This document shows, piece after piece, positions 27,444 through 35,420 of a stretch of 64,000 bases of DNA; positions within the stretch are counted from its first letter, which is position 1; every line of letters starts with the position of its first letter. The position numbers were made by a program, and so were the translations under genes. The notes beneath the pieces were generated by a model, which saw nothing but the letters and a program-made list of their open reading frames with translations, had not been told where the DNA came from and made no database searches. Source of the stretch: Adhaeretor mobilis (GTDB lineage Bacteria > Planctomycetota > Planctomycetia > Pirellulales > Lacipirellulaceae); the NCBI RefSeq assembly GCF_007741515.1, contig NZ_CP036263.1, positions 4,699,178 through 4,763,177 of the forward strand. The letters run 5' to 3'.

Positions 27444-27770
27444 ATGGCTAGACACGCCAATCCACACTTGCTACTTGCTTGTTGCCTCGCATTCTAAGCT
27501 CACTACTCATCAGCAAGCGTCCAGGTAGAACAGATTGCAACACGAGTGCCTAGCTCTGCGAATGCATTGATTGTTATTAATGCCAAAGTGGCCCACTGGC
27601 TCAAGCTCAGAACTGGAATCAACGTGGCGACGAGGCGATTCGTGGTGGCATGATTGATCTGCCCGCACGCGCTGAACAAATTCTCATGGCGGCAGAGTTT
27701 GACTACGAGTTCATGCATTCGCTTTGGGAAGTCGCGGTGGCCGCGTCCGCCCGCAAGGGCATACCCTAAC
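27444..27770 (+). pseudogene. Decayed secreted-protein gene, N-terminal part
   Basis: From an ATG at 27444 the sequence reads ARHANPHLLLACCLAF, a signal peptide, then hits a stop at about 27495. It continues as QVEQIATRVPSSANALIVIN in the same frame. Near 27590 the coding frame shifts to PLAQAQNWNQRGDEAIRGGM, IDLPARAEQILMAAEFDYEF and MHSLWEVAVAASARKGIP, ending in a stop near 27770. This pieced-together order looks like one former secreted protein with one stop and one frameshift. I cannot name its family. Confidence 0.55.
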
Positions 27771-28163
27771 AATGAATGTGCGCAGGTTGACGGACACTAC
27801 CTTTGGATTCAGCGATTCGCCCGCTTGATCGAAGACCTAGACAGCAACCAGGTCGATCCCGAGCTTGCTGGTTTTGGGCAGCACGTCGTTGACTCGCTCC
27901 ACAGAATTGTCAGCGTGCTAGATCGTGCTCAGAAGCGCAGCGACCTGCGTGAGTCGACTTCGTATGCAGGGCGACGACGGTATGGCCGGTATGGAACTTA
28001 CGGATACTTCGAACAACAGGACTCCCTGCGAGATCGACAGGCGATTCAAGCTGAGGAAGCAAGTCGGGGCCTGGAATCAGCGCATACGATCGTCGAGGAA
28101 TTGCGAAGTCTGTCTGCCCAAACTCGTCAAACGATGACCGAACGTTACAACCTATCTTTTTAG
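27769..28163 (+). pseudogene. Continuation or C-terminal fragment, no start codon
   Basis: The frame that follows the previous remnant reads NNECAQVDGHYLWIQRFARL, IEDLDSNQVDPELAGFGQHV and then an Arg/Tyr/Gly patch (YAGRRRYGRYGTYGYFEQQD). It ends in a helical stretch. It has no plausible start of its own and needs another frame change to join the upstream part. It is either the 3' end of the same dead gene or a fragment of another. Transcription converges with the gene at 28185. Confidence 0.45.
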
Positions 28164-28184
28164 CTCGTTTAAGAGCATCACCAA

Positions 28185-29513
28185 TTATTGCGCCGAACTG
28201 AATTTGATCGCTGGCAAATCTACGCTGCCGATCTTTGCGGCAGCTACGGACAATGAGAAAGCTTTGCCGCCGTCGATGACTTCGTAAACCAGAGGGCTTC
28301 CGTCGTAGGGACTCAGCGGGGCTTCTCCACCAAACTCGTCCACAATGGCGTTTAAGTCGGCCGGATAACCGTTTTCCGATTTGGCTGCTGCAATAGCCAA
28401 AGTGGTACGCAACACGGTAAATTCTGCATCGTGTACGGCGAACAGGGACGCTATCTTTGCTGGATCCCAGTTGCCGGTATTCTGTGTGTTCATCAACTTG
28501 TCTTGGTACTTTCTATTGACTTTCTCACCACAACGGATCGCATCAGCGGCGGATTGTGTTAGGCACTGGGCGGACTCATTAGCCATGGCAAAGTGGAGAG
28601 CAGCCATCCGATTCAAATGCTGGAGAAAAGAGGCTTCGCTATCGAATGCCGATTGCGGAATACCATGCTTAATTGCTGCGGCTTGAGCCGCTTTCTGCAT
28701 CGCCTCAGGTCCAGCCGCAGGGAATTCTGCCCCTAATGCCTCCAGGACGATCTCCGCCCAGGGGCCATCCGGGTACGAGTGGCGTAAAGCGTCCATTCTC
28801 ATCTTTAGAATGTTCGCTTCCGATTGCATCGTCTTGGCTGGCTGGACTAGATCGAAAGCTACAACGGTCAACAGGTCAAACGCCTCTTTCACCAATGCTT
28901 GGTCAGGGCAATTGACGGCCCACCGACCTAGGGAAAAGTAAGCGGTTTCTAGTATTTCGGCACCCGCAAAAGCCTCGGCGAGGGTTGTTTGGTGCGTCAT
29001 ATGCCGTCCCATCCGGAGACAAGCGAAGTAGGCATCCGCGGCCTCCTGCCAGTGTCCTTCCGACTCGCGATGGATGCCCACCAAGGCCATCAGGCGAGAT
29101 AAATCGACCATCGAGTGCGTATGGGGCAATAACGAGGAAACCATGTATTGCTGGATATCAAGCCCGAAGTCAGCACTCGCTTGATTCGATCCGACTCGTG
29201 CTGAACGGATTGCGTGACGTGACTCGATCAGTAGCTCATCAAGCTTGGCTATTTCAGCATCCGTCGTCGCGGGGGTAACGATCTCCCAGATCGGCTTTTG
29301 CAGTATCTCACGCTTAACCGGGTCAACTGACGTCAAGAAGAGAATGGCACGTTGGTAGTGAAGTGCGCCGTTGTGCGCGGTTTGTGGCGACGGCTCACTT
29401 AGTTTTTCGCGAGCATCAGCAGATTGCCTAGCACCGCCAACAAGTAGTAGCAGTGCGAATGCGGTTGCCACAACTGGCCATTGAATTGAGTTAGGTTTGC
29501 CTACAGATTGCAT
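28185..29513 (-). CDS. Secreted alpha-helical protein, family not recognised
   Basis: A 442-residue protein with an N-terminal signal peptide or anchor (PVVATAFALLLLVGGARQ). The rest is predominantly helical, with HYQRAILFLTSVDPVKREIL at about 50-70 and a tetratricopeptide-like stretch at about 140-175 (ESEGHWQEAADAYFACLRMG). A C-terminal region, LAIAAAKSENGYPADLNAIV then LSPYDGSPLVYEV, resembles the end of planctomycete secreted proteins that carry a pilin-like GYP-DL/PFDG-PL-Y motif. No catalytic motif is visible. Probably periplasmic. Confidence 0.65.
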   Translation of the reverse strand: MQSVGKPNSIQWPVVATAFALLLLVGGARQSADAREKLSEPSPQTAHNGALHYQRAILFLTSVDPVKREILQKPIWEIVTPATTDAEIAKLDELLIESRHAIRSARVGSNQASADFGLDIQQYMVSSLLPHTHSMVDLSRLMALVGIHRESEGHWQEAADAYFACLRMGRHMTHQTTLAEAFAGAEILETAYFSLGRWAVNCPDQALVKEAFDLLTVVAFDLVQPAKTMQSEANILKMRMDALRHSYPDGPWAEIVLEALGAEFPAAGPEAMQKAAQAAAIKHGIPQSAFDSEASFLQHLNRMAALHFAMANESAQCLTQSAADAIRCGEKVNRKYQDKLMNTQNTGNWDPAKIASLFAVHDAEFTVLRTTLAIAAAKSENGYPADLNAIVDEFGGEAPLSPYDGSPLVYEVIDGGKAFSLSVAAAKIGSVDLPAIKFSSAQ

Positions 29514-29574
29514 GAGATGTTCCTTGGTACTCTTGTGAGTAATGTAATTGAAGTAATGTTAAGCAGCTTTCTCA

Positions 29575-29970
29575 TCAATATCGCCACAAACCTCTGGCAA
29601 CGTCGATCCGCGCAGCCTCCATGGAAGTTATCAATGGCCGTGGCTGATGAACATTTGAAAAAGGCTTTGTGGGAGCGTGATAGCCCAAGGAGCCACCGGC
29701 ACTTCCCCTCCCATAGTAGGAGTGAACGTTGCCGCCAATAGGCAGTCCTGCGGGGGCCACTGGACTGGTTCGGTAAGGGTTCCCTGTAAACCCTCCTACA
29801 TTCATAGCCGAGTAAGACTTTGGCGGTTGTGCGGGTTGCGAGCGAGAATAAGGGGAACCACTCCGATACTGTGCTGAAGCAGTGGCCAGCCCTAAAAGGA
29901 CAAGGGCCACCAGGCCAGCCAATGCAGAGCAACGCGAGCCGTTCCTCGGGAACATGTTCTTTGCAGTCAT
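29575..29970 (-). CDS. Small secreted Gly/Pro/Tyr-rich protein
   Basis: About 131 residues from the ATG at 29970. A signal peptide ends at ATASAQ (about residue 34). The mature part is low complexity and rich in Ser, Gly, Pro and Tyr (SGSPYSRSQPAQPPKSYSAM, GGNVHSYYGRGSAGGSLG). It is probably a surface or matrix component. It lies upstream of the 442-residue gene on the same strand, 61 bases away, so they may be co-transcribed. Confidence 0.5.
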   Translation of the reverse strand: MTAKNMFPRNGSRCSALAGLVALVLLGLATASAQYRSGSPYSRSQPAQPPKSYSAMNVGGFTGNPYRTSPVAPAGLPIGGNVHSYYGRGSAGGSLGYHAPTKPFSNVHQPRPLITSMEAARIDVARGLWRY

Positions 29971-30143
29971 ATTCGACGCCTTCTTAGTGATGTAAGTCGC
30001 ATATATTTTTGGAGTCACCGCTGTTCAGCTGTGCTTAAACCGAACAAAAGCGGGACCAGAAGAGTACCTATACTATACTCTAATGCTAAGCCACTGCATT
30101 GTTCATCGTCAAGCAAATTCGGTGCATTGAGTGAGCAGCTCGT

Positions 30144-30224
30144 AGGACAGTTCTAAGTATCACCACTCGCAGAACAGTTCCAAGTATCTTCACTGGTAGA
30201 ACAGCTCTAAGTATCATCAACAGG
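30144..30224. repeat. Three imperfect 27-bp tandem repeats
   Basis: Three consecutive 27-base units share the core AGAACAG(T/C)TC(T/C)AAGTATC. They begin at 30144, 30171 and 30198 and differ from one another at several positions. They lie in the 30019-30337 gap upstream of the hydrolase gene and downstream (on the other strand) of nothing obvious. An open frame on the minus strand covers them, but I do not believe it is a gene. They could be regulator-binding sites. Confidence 0.6.
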
Positions 30225-30337
30225 CCGCGGATCCAGCCCTGGTACTCCAGGGATTCCAATGTCCCTAGGTCACTACTAAAATCGGACTCCATAGTTATTT
30301 CTTCGACCTAAGATTTCCTGGCAAGCGAGAGTGTGCT

Positions 30338-31984
30338 GTGAATTTGCGAGTTTGGTTTACTCAATACCGCACGACATTCTCCTATGTTGGGCTAGTATTC
30401 GCCACACTCTTCTTTGCTGCCTCTCTTTCCCCTTCGCTCTTGCCGCGAAACCATATTGTCCAAGGTCTACTATCGGGAATCGAGTTGGCCGTGGGGTACG
30501 GTGTGGGTTGGCTCTTCGTTGGGCTATGGACTTACTTGGAACTCCCGGTTCCAAGCGGCCGCGCCAAATCAAGCGGCCAGTGGCTGGTCACTATTTTCGC
30601 CACGGTAACAGCTGGCATTTCTTTGTGGCGTGCAACGGTCTGGCAAAACTCAATTCGTACGTTGATGGAGATGGAGCCTCTGCAAAGCGCCTACCCACTT
30701 CGCGTCTTGCTGATTGCAATTATTCTTGGAGGACTGCTCGTTGCCGCGACACGTTTTTTCTGGAAAAGTTGCTCGTACATCGCAAGAAAGAATAATCGCA
30801 TTTTCCCACGGCGCATTTCGAATGCTTTAGGTTTCGTAATTGCCACAGCCCTCGTGATCTTGCTCGTCAATGGTGTCCTAGCAAAATCTGCGTTAAGCCT
30901 AGCCGATACAATCTTCTCTCGTATTGATGCCCAAACCGACGAGGGGATCGAACAACCGACCAGCGAACTAGCATCGGGCAGCGAAACATCTCTTATCCCC
31001 TGGCATACGATTGGACGTCAAGGCAAAGACTTCATTGCAAGCGGCCCCACGAAGGAGCAGTTGAGCAAATTCTCCGGAGAACCAGCACAGCAACCACTCC
31101 GTGTTTATGTGGGCCTGCGATCGGGAGAAACGACGCAGGAACGCGCCAAACTTGCCTTGAAAGAACTAATACGCGTAGGTGGTTTCAGTCGATCTGTTCT
31201 CGTTGTCGCAACGCCAACCGGAACTGGCTGGCTGGATCCTGGTGCTACTGACACCCTTGAATACTTGCATGCGGGCGATACCGCAATTGTCAGTATGCAG
31301 TACTCCTATCTCCCGAGTTGGATCACAATTTTGGTCGACCCCAATAAATCGAGGGTCGCGGCTCGGGCCCTGTTCGAGGAAGTCTATCAACACTGGAAGA
31401 AGCTCCCCAGATCTAGTCGTCCCAAACTCTACTTGCATGGTTTGAGCCTGGGCTCGCTAGGTTCAGAAACCTCGGCAGATCTCTTGAACACTTTTGAAGA
31501 TCCGATTCAAGGCACACTCTGGAGCGGCCCGCCATTCCCGAGTCGCGTATGGTCGCGACTTACCCGAGCTAGACAGCCCAGTTCCCCTGCATGGTTGCCC
31601 GTATTTCGAGATGGAAGGGTCGTGCGTTTCATGGGTCAGCATACGGCGATCGACACTCCTAACCAACCGTGGAGCTCAATGCGCTGCCTGTATGTCCAAC
31701 ACGCCAGTGACCCGATGGTTTTCTTCTCACCAAGTCTGCTCTACCAAAAACCAAAATGGCTCGATGGAGAACGCGGCCCTGATGTTTCTCCCTATTTGGA
31801 TTGGTACCCCATTATAACTTTTCTGCAAATCGCCTGTGACTTGCCGATGGCAACCAGTGTGCCGACTGGTTACGGACACAACTATGCTCCAGCCAATTAC
31901 ATCGAGGCTTGGATCGCTGTCACGGAACCAACGGGGTGGAGCGAGGAAGAGGTCTTACGACTCAAGCAAGCCTTTGCCAACTAG
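30338..31984 (+). CDS. Membrane alpha/beta-hydrolase family protein
   Basis: A 548-residue protein starting at GTG. Residues about 10-190 hold four or five transmembrane helices (SYVGLVFATLFFAASLSPSL, VQGLLSGIELAVGYGVGW, LLIAIILGGLLVAATRFF, GFVIATALVILLVNGVLA). The C-terminal half is an alpha/beta-hydrolase-like domain with LRVYVGLRSGETTQERAKLA and YLHGLSLGSLGSETSADLL, where the nucleophile elbow is GLSLGS (Ser). QHASDPMVFFSPSLL and GYGHNY may carry the Asp and His. This is the alpha/beta-hydrolase-9 (formerly DUF2319) architecture. The substrate is unknown; active site probably faces the periplasm. Confidence 0.85.
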   Translation: MNLRVWFTQYRTTFSYVGLVFATLFFAASLSPSLLPRNHIVQGLLSGIELAVGYGVGWLFVGLWTYLELPVPSGRAKSSGQWLVTIFATVTAGISLWRATVWQNSIRTLMEMEPLQSAYPLRVLLIAIILGGLLVAATRFFWKSCSYIARKNNRIFPRRISNALGFVIATALVILLVNGVLAKSALSLADTIFSRIDAQTDEGIEQPTSELASGSETSLIPWHTIGRQGKDFIASGPTKEQLSKFSGEPAQQPLRVYVGLRSGETTQERAKLALKELIRVGGFSRSVLVVATPTGTGWLDPGATDTLEYLHAGDTAIVSMQYSYLPSWITILVDPNKSRVAARALFEEVYQHWKKLPRSSRPKLYLHGLSLGSLGSETSADLLNTFEDPIQGTLWSGPPFPSRVWSRLTRARQPSSPAWLPVFRDGRVVRFMGQHTAIDTPNQPWSSMRCLYVQHASDPMVFFSPSLLYQKPKWLDGERGPDVSPYLDWYPIITFLQIACDLPMATSVPTGYGHNYAPANYIEAWIAVTEPTGWSEEEVLRLKQAFAN

Positions 31985-32221
31985 CCCCCGCAATGAGCAA
32001 TGTGCGACGCTCTCGCCTTGGTCACTCTCACAGGAAACTCTTTCCTAAAGAGCTGGCTCTTGGTTTTGGGAAGTTCAATCGCAAAGTAGACGCTGCCGGT
32101 TGCGCTCGCCGTGCAAGGTCTCTTGCATGTGAACGTAGTGTCTTGCCGATGGCGTTAAAACGACGTCTTGTTTTGGTGGTTAGTCGGAGGTTTGAAAGAT
32201 GCGAAGCGCCATTCCCTACTT

Positions 32222-33787
32222 TCAAGCTCGACAACGACCGGCACTAAGCGAACACATCACGACAAGGGCTAGAATTAGGCTGGTAGGCTCAGGCACCCGC
32301 GTAATTAGCACGGCAAACACCTCGCCACTCGCAGATGATAGCCCCGTGGGGTTACCAAACACATGCGGCGCATTCGCGATCAGTCCGCCGTAGATGTAGC
32401 CCACCTGCGTGGTGCCCGTCAGTGCATCGAGATCGATCACACCATTGTCGAATGTGTCGATGCCGTTGGCGAGGAAGAACTCCGCATTCGAGCCGAAGCG
32501 CAAGCGACTATTGTCGTCGGCAAACAGCTCAGGGTACTCACCCAGGAAGTGCTGCTCGTACTTGCCATTCTCGTCACGAACAACTGAGCTGATTTGATTC
32601 GTATTCGGCAATTGCTGGTCGGTCACAAAACCGTTCGCATCAGCGGCCGGGTTCGTGGGGTCGTACTCTTGCATCGTAATGCCACCGAATAGCAACTGGT
32701 GCATGTCACCAGAACCTTCGGAGAACAACCCCAGCTTGGCGGAGTGATATATATTCATCCCCTGTTTGAACACGGCGGTTGAGTTGTCCAGCACGCCGCC
32801 GGCATTCAACGGATCGAGCCCACCATCGGCCTGTACCGGATTGCCCGCCCCGTCGACTTCCACCGGCACGGTCCACGCCCCGTTGGTCTCAGTAAACACG
32901 CCGGCCAGCACTGTCAGTGCCTCACTCAAGCTGCCATCGCCGTTTTTGGTGAGCGTGGGGTAAACGTTCAAGTCTCGACGCCGAAAGCGATCTTCAGGTG
33001 TCGAATTCTGCACCGTCGTGAAGCCCAACGTGGTGCCATCGTCTTGGATCGTGAAGGTGCGAACTTGATTGGAATACTCGCCGTTGAGACTACCGCGATA
33101 GCGTCCCTCGTAATCTTGCCCGAACACCAACTGCATCTGGCCATCGACTTCATACATATCGCCGCCAGTTATTTTGAAGGTCTCGCCAGTTGGATCGTCG
33201 ATCTGGCGAATATGCTGAGACGCCGTACCCGTTCCACCTTTCGCCCAATCTACCAAGCCGGGCAGATCGAACGCGGTTAAGTTATTGAATGTGCCGCGCT
33301 GAGTATCGTCGAGTGGATCCGTGTCGCCATAGCCGCCAGTCATGTAGAGACGCGAGCCAATTTGCTCGAACTGCGAATTAGCCGTCGTGAGCGACAGCAC
33401 TTGAGCTTCGGTAAGTCCGCTGCCCAGGTCGCTCGGATCGAGTGTGCGATGCCAGGAAGTCTTCGCCACAGGGTCGATGACCCACACGTCGCGATTCTGC
33501 TTGCTGTCGGGAAGAGTGCTTTGATTGAGATCGAAGCCATGCAAGCCGTTGGTCAGCCCAGCAATCACGACCCATTGCCCGTCGTGTTCAGCCGCAGCGA
33601 AGGAATGCAGCGAAGGCACCTCGGCAGTTGCCATGTCGTAGCGCTGCAAACTCACGCGGTAGGGCAAATCGCCCCCAACGATCACCGGCGTCGTAGTCGC
33701 AGTTTGGTTGGCGGCAAAAGCTGAGGGGGCTACCAGGAAAATTAAACTAGCCAGCAGCGACGGAAACAGAATTTGGAACTTCATCAT
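32222..33787 (-). CDS. PEP-CTERM protein with kelch-like beta-propeller
   Basis: A 521-residue secreted protein with a clear signal peptide (FLVAPSAFA). Repeats such as HDGQWVVIAGLTNGLHGFDL, IGSRLYMTGGYGDTDPLDDT, FKITGGDMYEVDGQMQLVFG and MHQLLFGGITMQEYDPTNP have the Gly-Gly / aromatic spacing of kelch-type beta-propellers, probably one whole propeller. The tail RVPEPTSLILALVVMCSLSA followed by GRCRA is a PEP-CTERM signal. No catalytic residues are evident. It is 65 bases upstream-to-downstream from the PEP-CTERM gene at 33853, on the same strand, so the pair may form one operon. Confidence 0.78.
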   Translation of the reverse strand: MMKFQILFPSLLASLIFLVAPSAFAANQTATTTPVIVGGDLPYRVSLQRYDMATAEVPSLHSFAAAEHDGQWVVIAGLTNGLHGFDLNQSTLPDSKQNRDVWVIDPVAKTSWHRTLDPSDLGSGLTEAQVLSLTTANSQFEQIGSRLYMTGGYGDTDPLDDTQRGTFNNLTAFDLPGLVDWAKGGTGTASQHIRQIDDPTGETFKITGGDMYEVDGQMQLVFGQDYEGRYRGSLNGEYSNQVRTFTIQDDGTTLGFTTVQNSTPEDRFRRRDLNVYPTLTKNGDGSLSEALTVLAGVFTETNGAWTVPVEVDGAGNPVQADGGLDPLNAGGVLDNSTAVFKQGMNIYHSAKLGLFSEGSGDMHQLLFGGITMQEYDPTNPAADANGFVTDQQLPNTNQISSVVRDENGKYEQHFLGEYPELFADDNSRLRFGSNAEFFLANGIDTFDNGVIDLDALTGTTQVGYIYGGLIANAPHVFGNPTGLSSASGEVFAVLITRVPEPTSLILALVVMCSLSAGRCRA

Positions 33788-33852
33788 AGGAATAGACTTC
33801 GCAACGAATAATAAGTTTTGGGGTACGTTAGTAGCTCAAGTTAGTCAGCGAC

Positions 33853-34530
33853 TCACCCACGACGGCGACGCCCGCAGGAAACGCTAAGCAGCCCAACCAT
33901 TGCGAGCAAGGCACTTGTAGGCTCAGGCACACCGAGCGCGGTGATGTTATCAAGTTGCAAACCACCGACGCTGCCCACGCCCACGAAACTGGATGTGGGG
34001 TTATGGGTGATTCTTAATTGCGAAACATTTGTTAGGGCATCAGCAATATCGCTACCGCCGACATCCGTCCAGCTAGTCGCATCCACATTGAATACAACCT
34101 GATGCCATTGGTCGTCCGAGGGCACCGTTTGGCTTGCAGCGCTGACATAGTTGTCTCCGCTGCCAAACGATAGTGGCCCTTGAACGATACCTAGCCAGAG
34201 AGTGAGATCGGTGGGATTGTTGCTAGGCGATTTCACGTCGAATGCAATCTGCTGAAAGCCTTGAGCCGTCCAATCGCCTGACCACTGGGCATTGTTGAGT
34301 ACGACCGACAGGTTGTTGAAGGCAACGTCGATCGCGTTGTCGCCCGCACCATCCGGCCCGGCGTTGGCGATATTGGTTGCTGTCGTACTACCGTTTGGTG
34401 AGCCCCAGCCACCATTGGTGCCATCTTGGAAGTCGTCTTGCAAGAGAATGGTCTGAGCCTGAGCATTTTGAGTGGTCAGCTGGAAGAGTAGCAGCATGGC
34501 GAAAGCAAGTTGGAAGAGTGAACGTTTCAT
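33853..34530 (-). CDS. PEP-CTERM protein with jelly-roll-like domain
   Basis: A 225-residue secreted protein. The signal peptide ends TTQNAQAQ. The single domain starts DDFQDGTNGGWGSPNG and contains NAQWSGDWTAQGFQQIAFDV, SSFVGVGSVGGLQLDNITAL, similar in layout to the protein at 9098. The C-terminus VPEPTSALLAMVGLLSVSCG plus RRRRG is a PEP-CTERM signal. It is the first gene of a probable two-gene unit with the kelch-like protein. Function is probably surface binding, by inference. Confidence 0.78.
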   Translation of the reverse strand: MKRSLFQLAFAMLLLFQLTTQNAQAQTILLQDDFQDGTNGGWGSPNGSTTATNIANAGPDGAGDNAIDVAFNNLSVVLNNAQWSGDWTAQGFQQIAFDVKSPSNNPTDLTLWLGIVQGPLSFGSGDNYVSAASQTVPSDDQWHQVVFNVDATSWTDVGGSDIADALTNVSQLRITHNPTSSFVGVGSVGGLQLDNITALGVPEPTSALLAMVGLLSVSCGRRRRG

Positions 34531-34777
34531 AAATATGTCCTGCTAAGCGAATAAAGTGGTGAAATGGGAACTAAACAGTGGGTTTGTGATTGGCCCGCGA
34601 GCTACGTCTCGCGCGGACAGGGTATAAGTGAGTGGTCGCTTGCCGACTTAGCGGACGAATACTGGTCTCGCGACGAAGCCGAATCAAACACCGGAGAGAG
34701 GTTCCGGAGAAGAGAATTAGGGCAGACGACTAAATAGATACGCTGCCAGCCTGGCGAAATTTCGATCGCGATATCCT

Positions 34778-34798
34778 CCGAGCCCCGCAAGGGCTCGG
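34778..34798. repeat. Strong 8-bp stem hairpin in the 34531-35420 gap
   Basis: CCGAGCCC and GGGCTCGG pair perfectly around the 5-base loop CGCAA. No T-run follows on either strand, so it is not a standard terminator. The gap is otherwise empty on the left and holds a decayed gene on the right (34954-35224). Confidence 0.5.
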
Positions 34799-34953
34799 GT
34801 CGCTGACCGTCAGGCTGGTAATTAACTCATGAGCGTAGAAAGAATGTCTGCGAGAGGAATGGTAGGGGCAACGAGATCGCCCCCTCGTTCCACAGTAGAC
34901 AGGTGCTGGGGGAACCGTCAAGAGAAAGCGATCGGAAAACCAGGAGATCTTCT

Positions 34954-35224
34954 ATGAAAGCTCGCCTTCTTGGCTTCGCACTGGGTCGTCATGGTCGACT
35001 ACGAAGCGCCGGACGGCTGGAAGGCAAAGTTCCCCGGGTAGAGCAGCTCTCTTGAGCTGGACTCCAATGGGGACGACCCAGGAGCTAGGCATCGCGTCGC
35101 TTAGGGCACGACGCTCGACATGAGGCTAGGCCAGCTCGATTTGCCACGCGTACAAACTAGCGGTTGCTTCTTTGTTCCTATTCCAGCAGCTAATTTGACT
35201 TCATTGGGCGTGCTGCTAGACTGA
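34954..35224 (+). pseudogene. Decayed small secreted-protein gene
   Basis: An ATG at 34954 has a good Shine-Dalgarno (AGGAG nine bases upstream) and reads MKARLLGFALG. A frameshift near 34982 then opens VVMVDYEAPDGWKAKFPG, a stop, SLELDSNGDDPGARHRVA, a second stop, and TTLDMRLGQLDLPRVQTS with CFFVPIPAANLTSLGVLLD and the final TGA. The pieces join into a protein of about 90 residues with one frameshift and two stops. I do not know the family. Confidence 0.5.
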
Positions 35225-35420
35225 AGCACTTGTGGAGGCCTTTTGGGGGGTATGGGAGAGCTCAGCAACTATCTCGTTTGGGTCCCCAAGTGCTGCCGGC
35301 GGGTGTCCGGAAAGCTGCCCTGCTACGCATTCACACTCCCGTATTCTATTCCGTTCTGGATGATTAGTTTTGCTCACCAAGGATGAATGTCCTTGTATAG
35401 AGTTAGGAGATGTGAATTAC

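Noticed and set aside
30144..30224. Possible CRISPR array
   Set aside because: The three 27-base units are directly adjacent with no spacers and are imperfect; no cas genes are visible.
30086..30292. 68-codon minus-strand frame with a 9-residue repeat (ILRTVLRAA-like)
   Set aside because: The peptide repeat simply mirrors the 27-base DNA repeat; no ribosome site, and composition is not protein-like.
31909..32247. 112-codon plus-strand frame after the hydrolase
   Set aside because: Overlaps the hydrolase 3' end in another frame, with no ribosome site and Arg/Cys-rich shadow-like composition.
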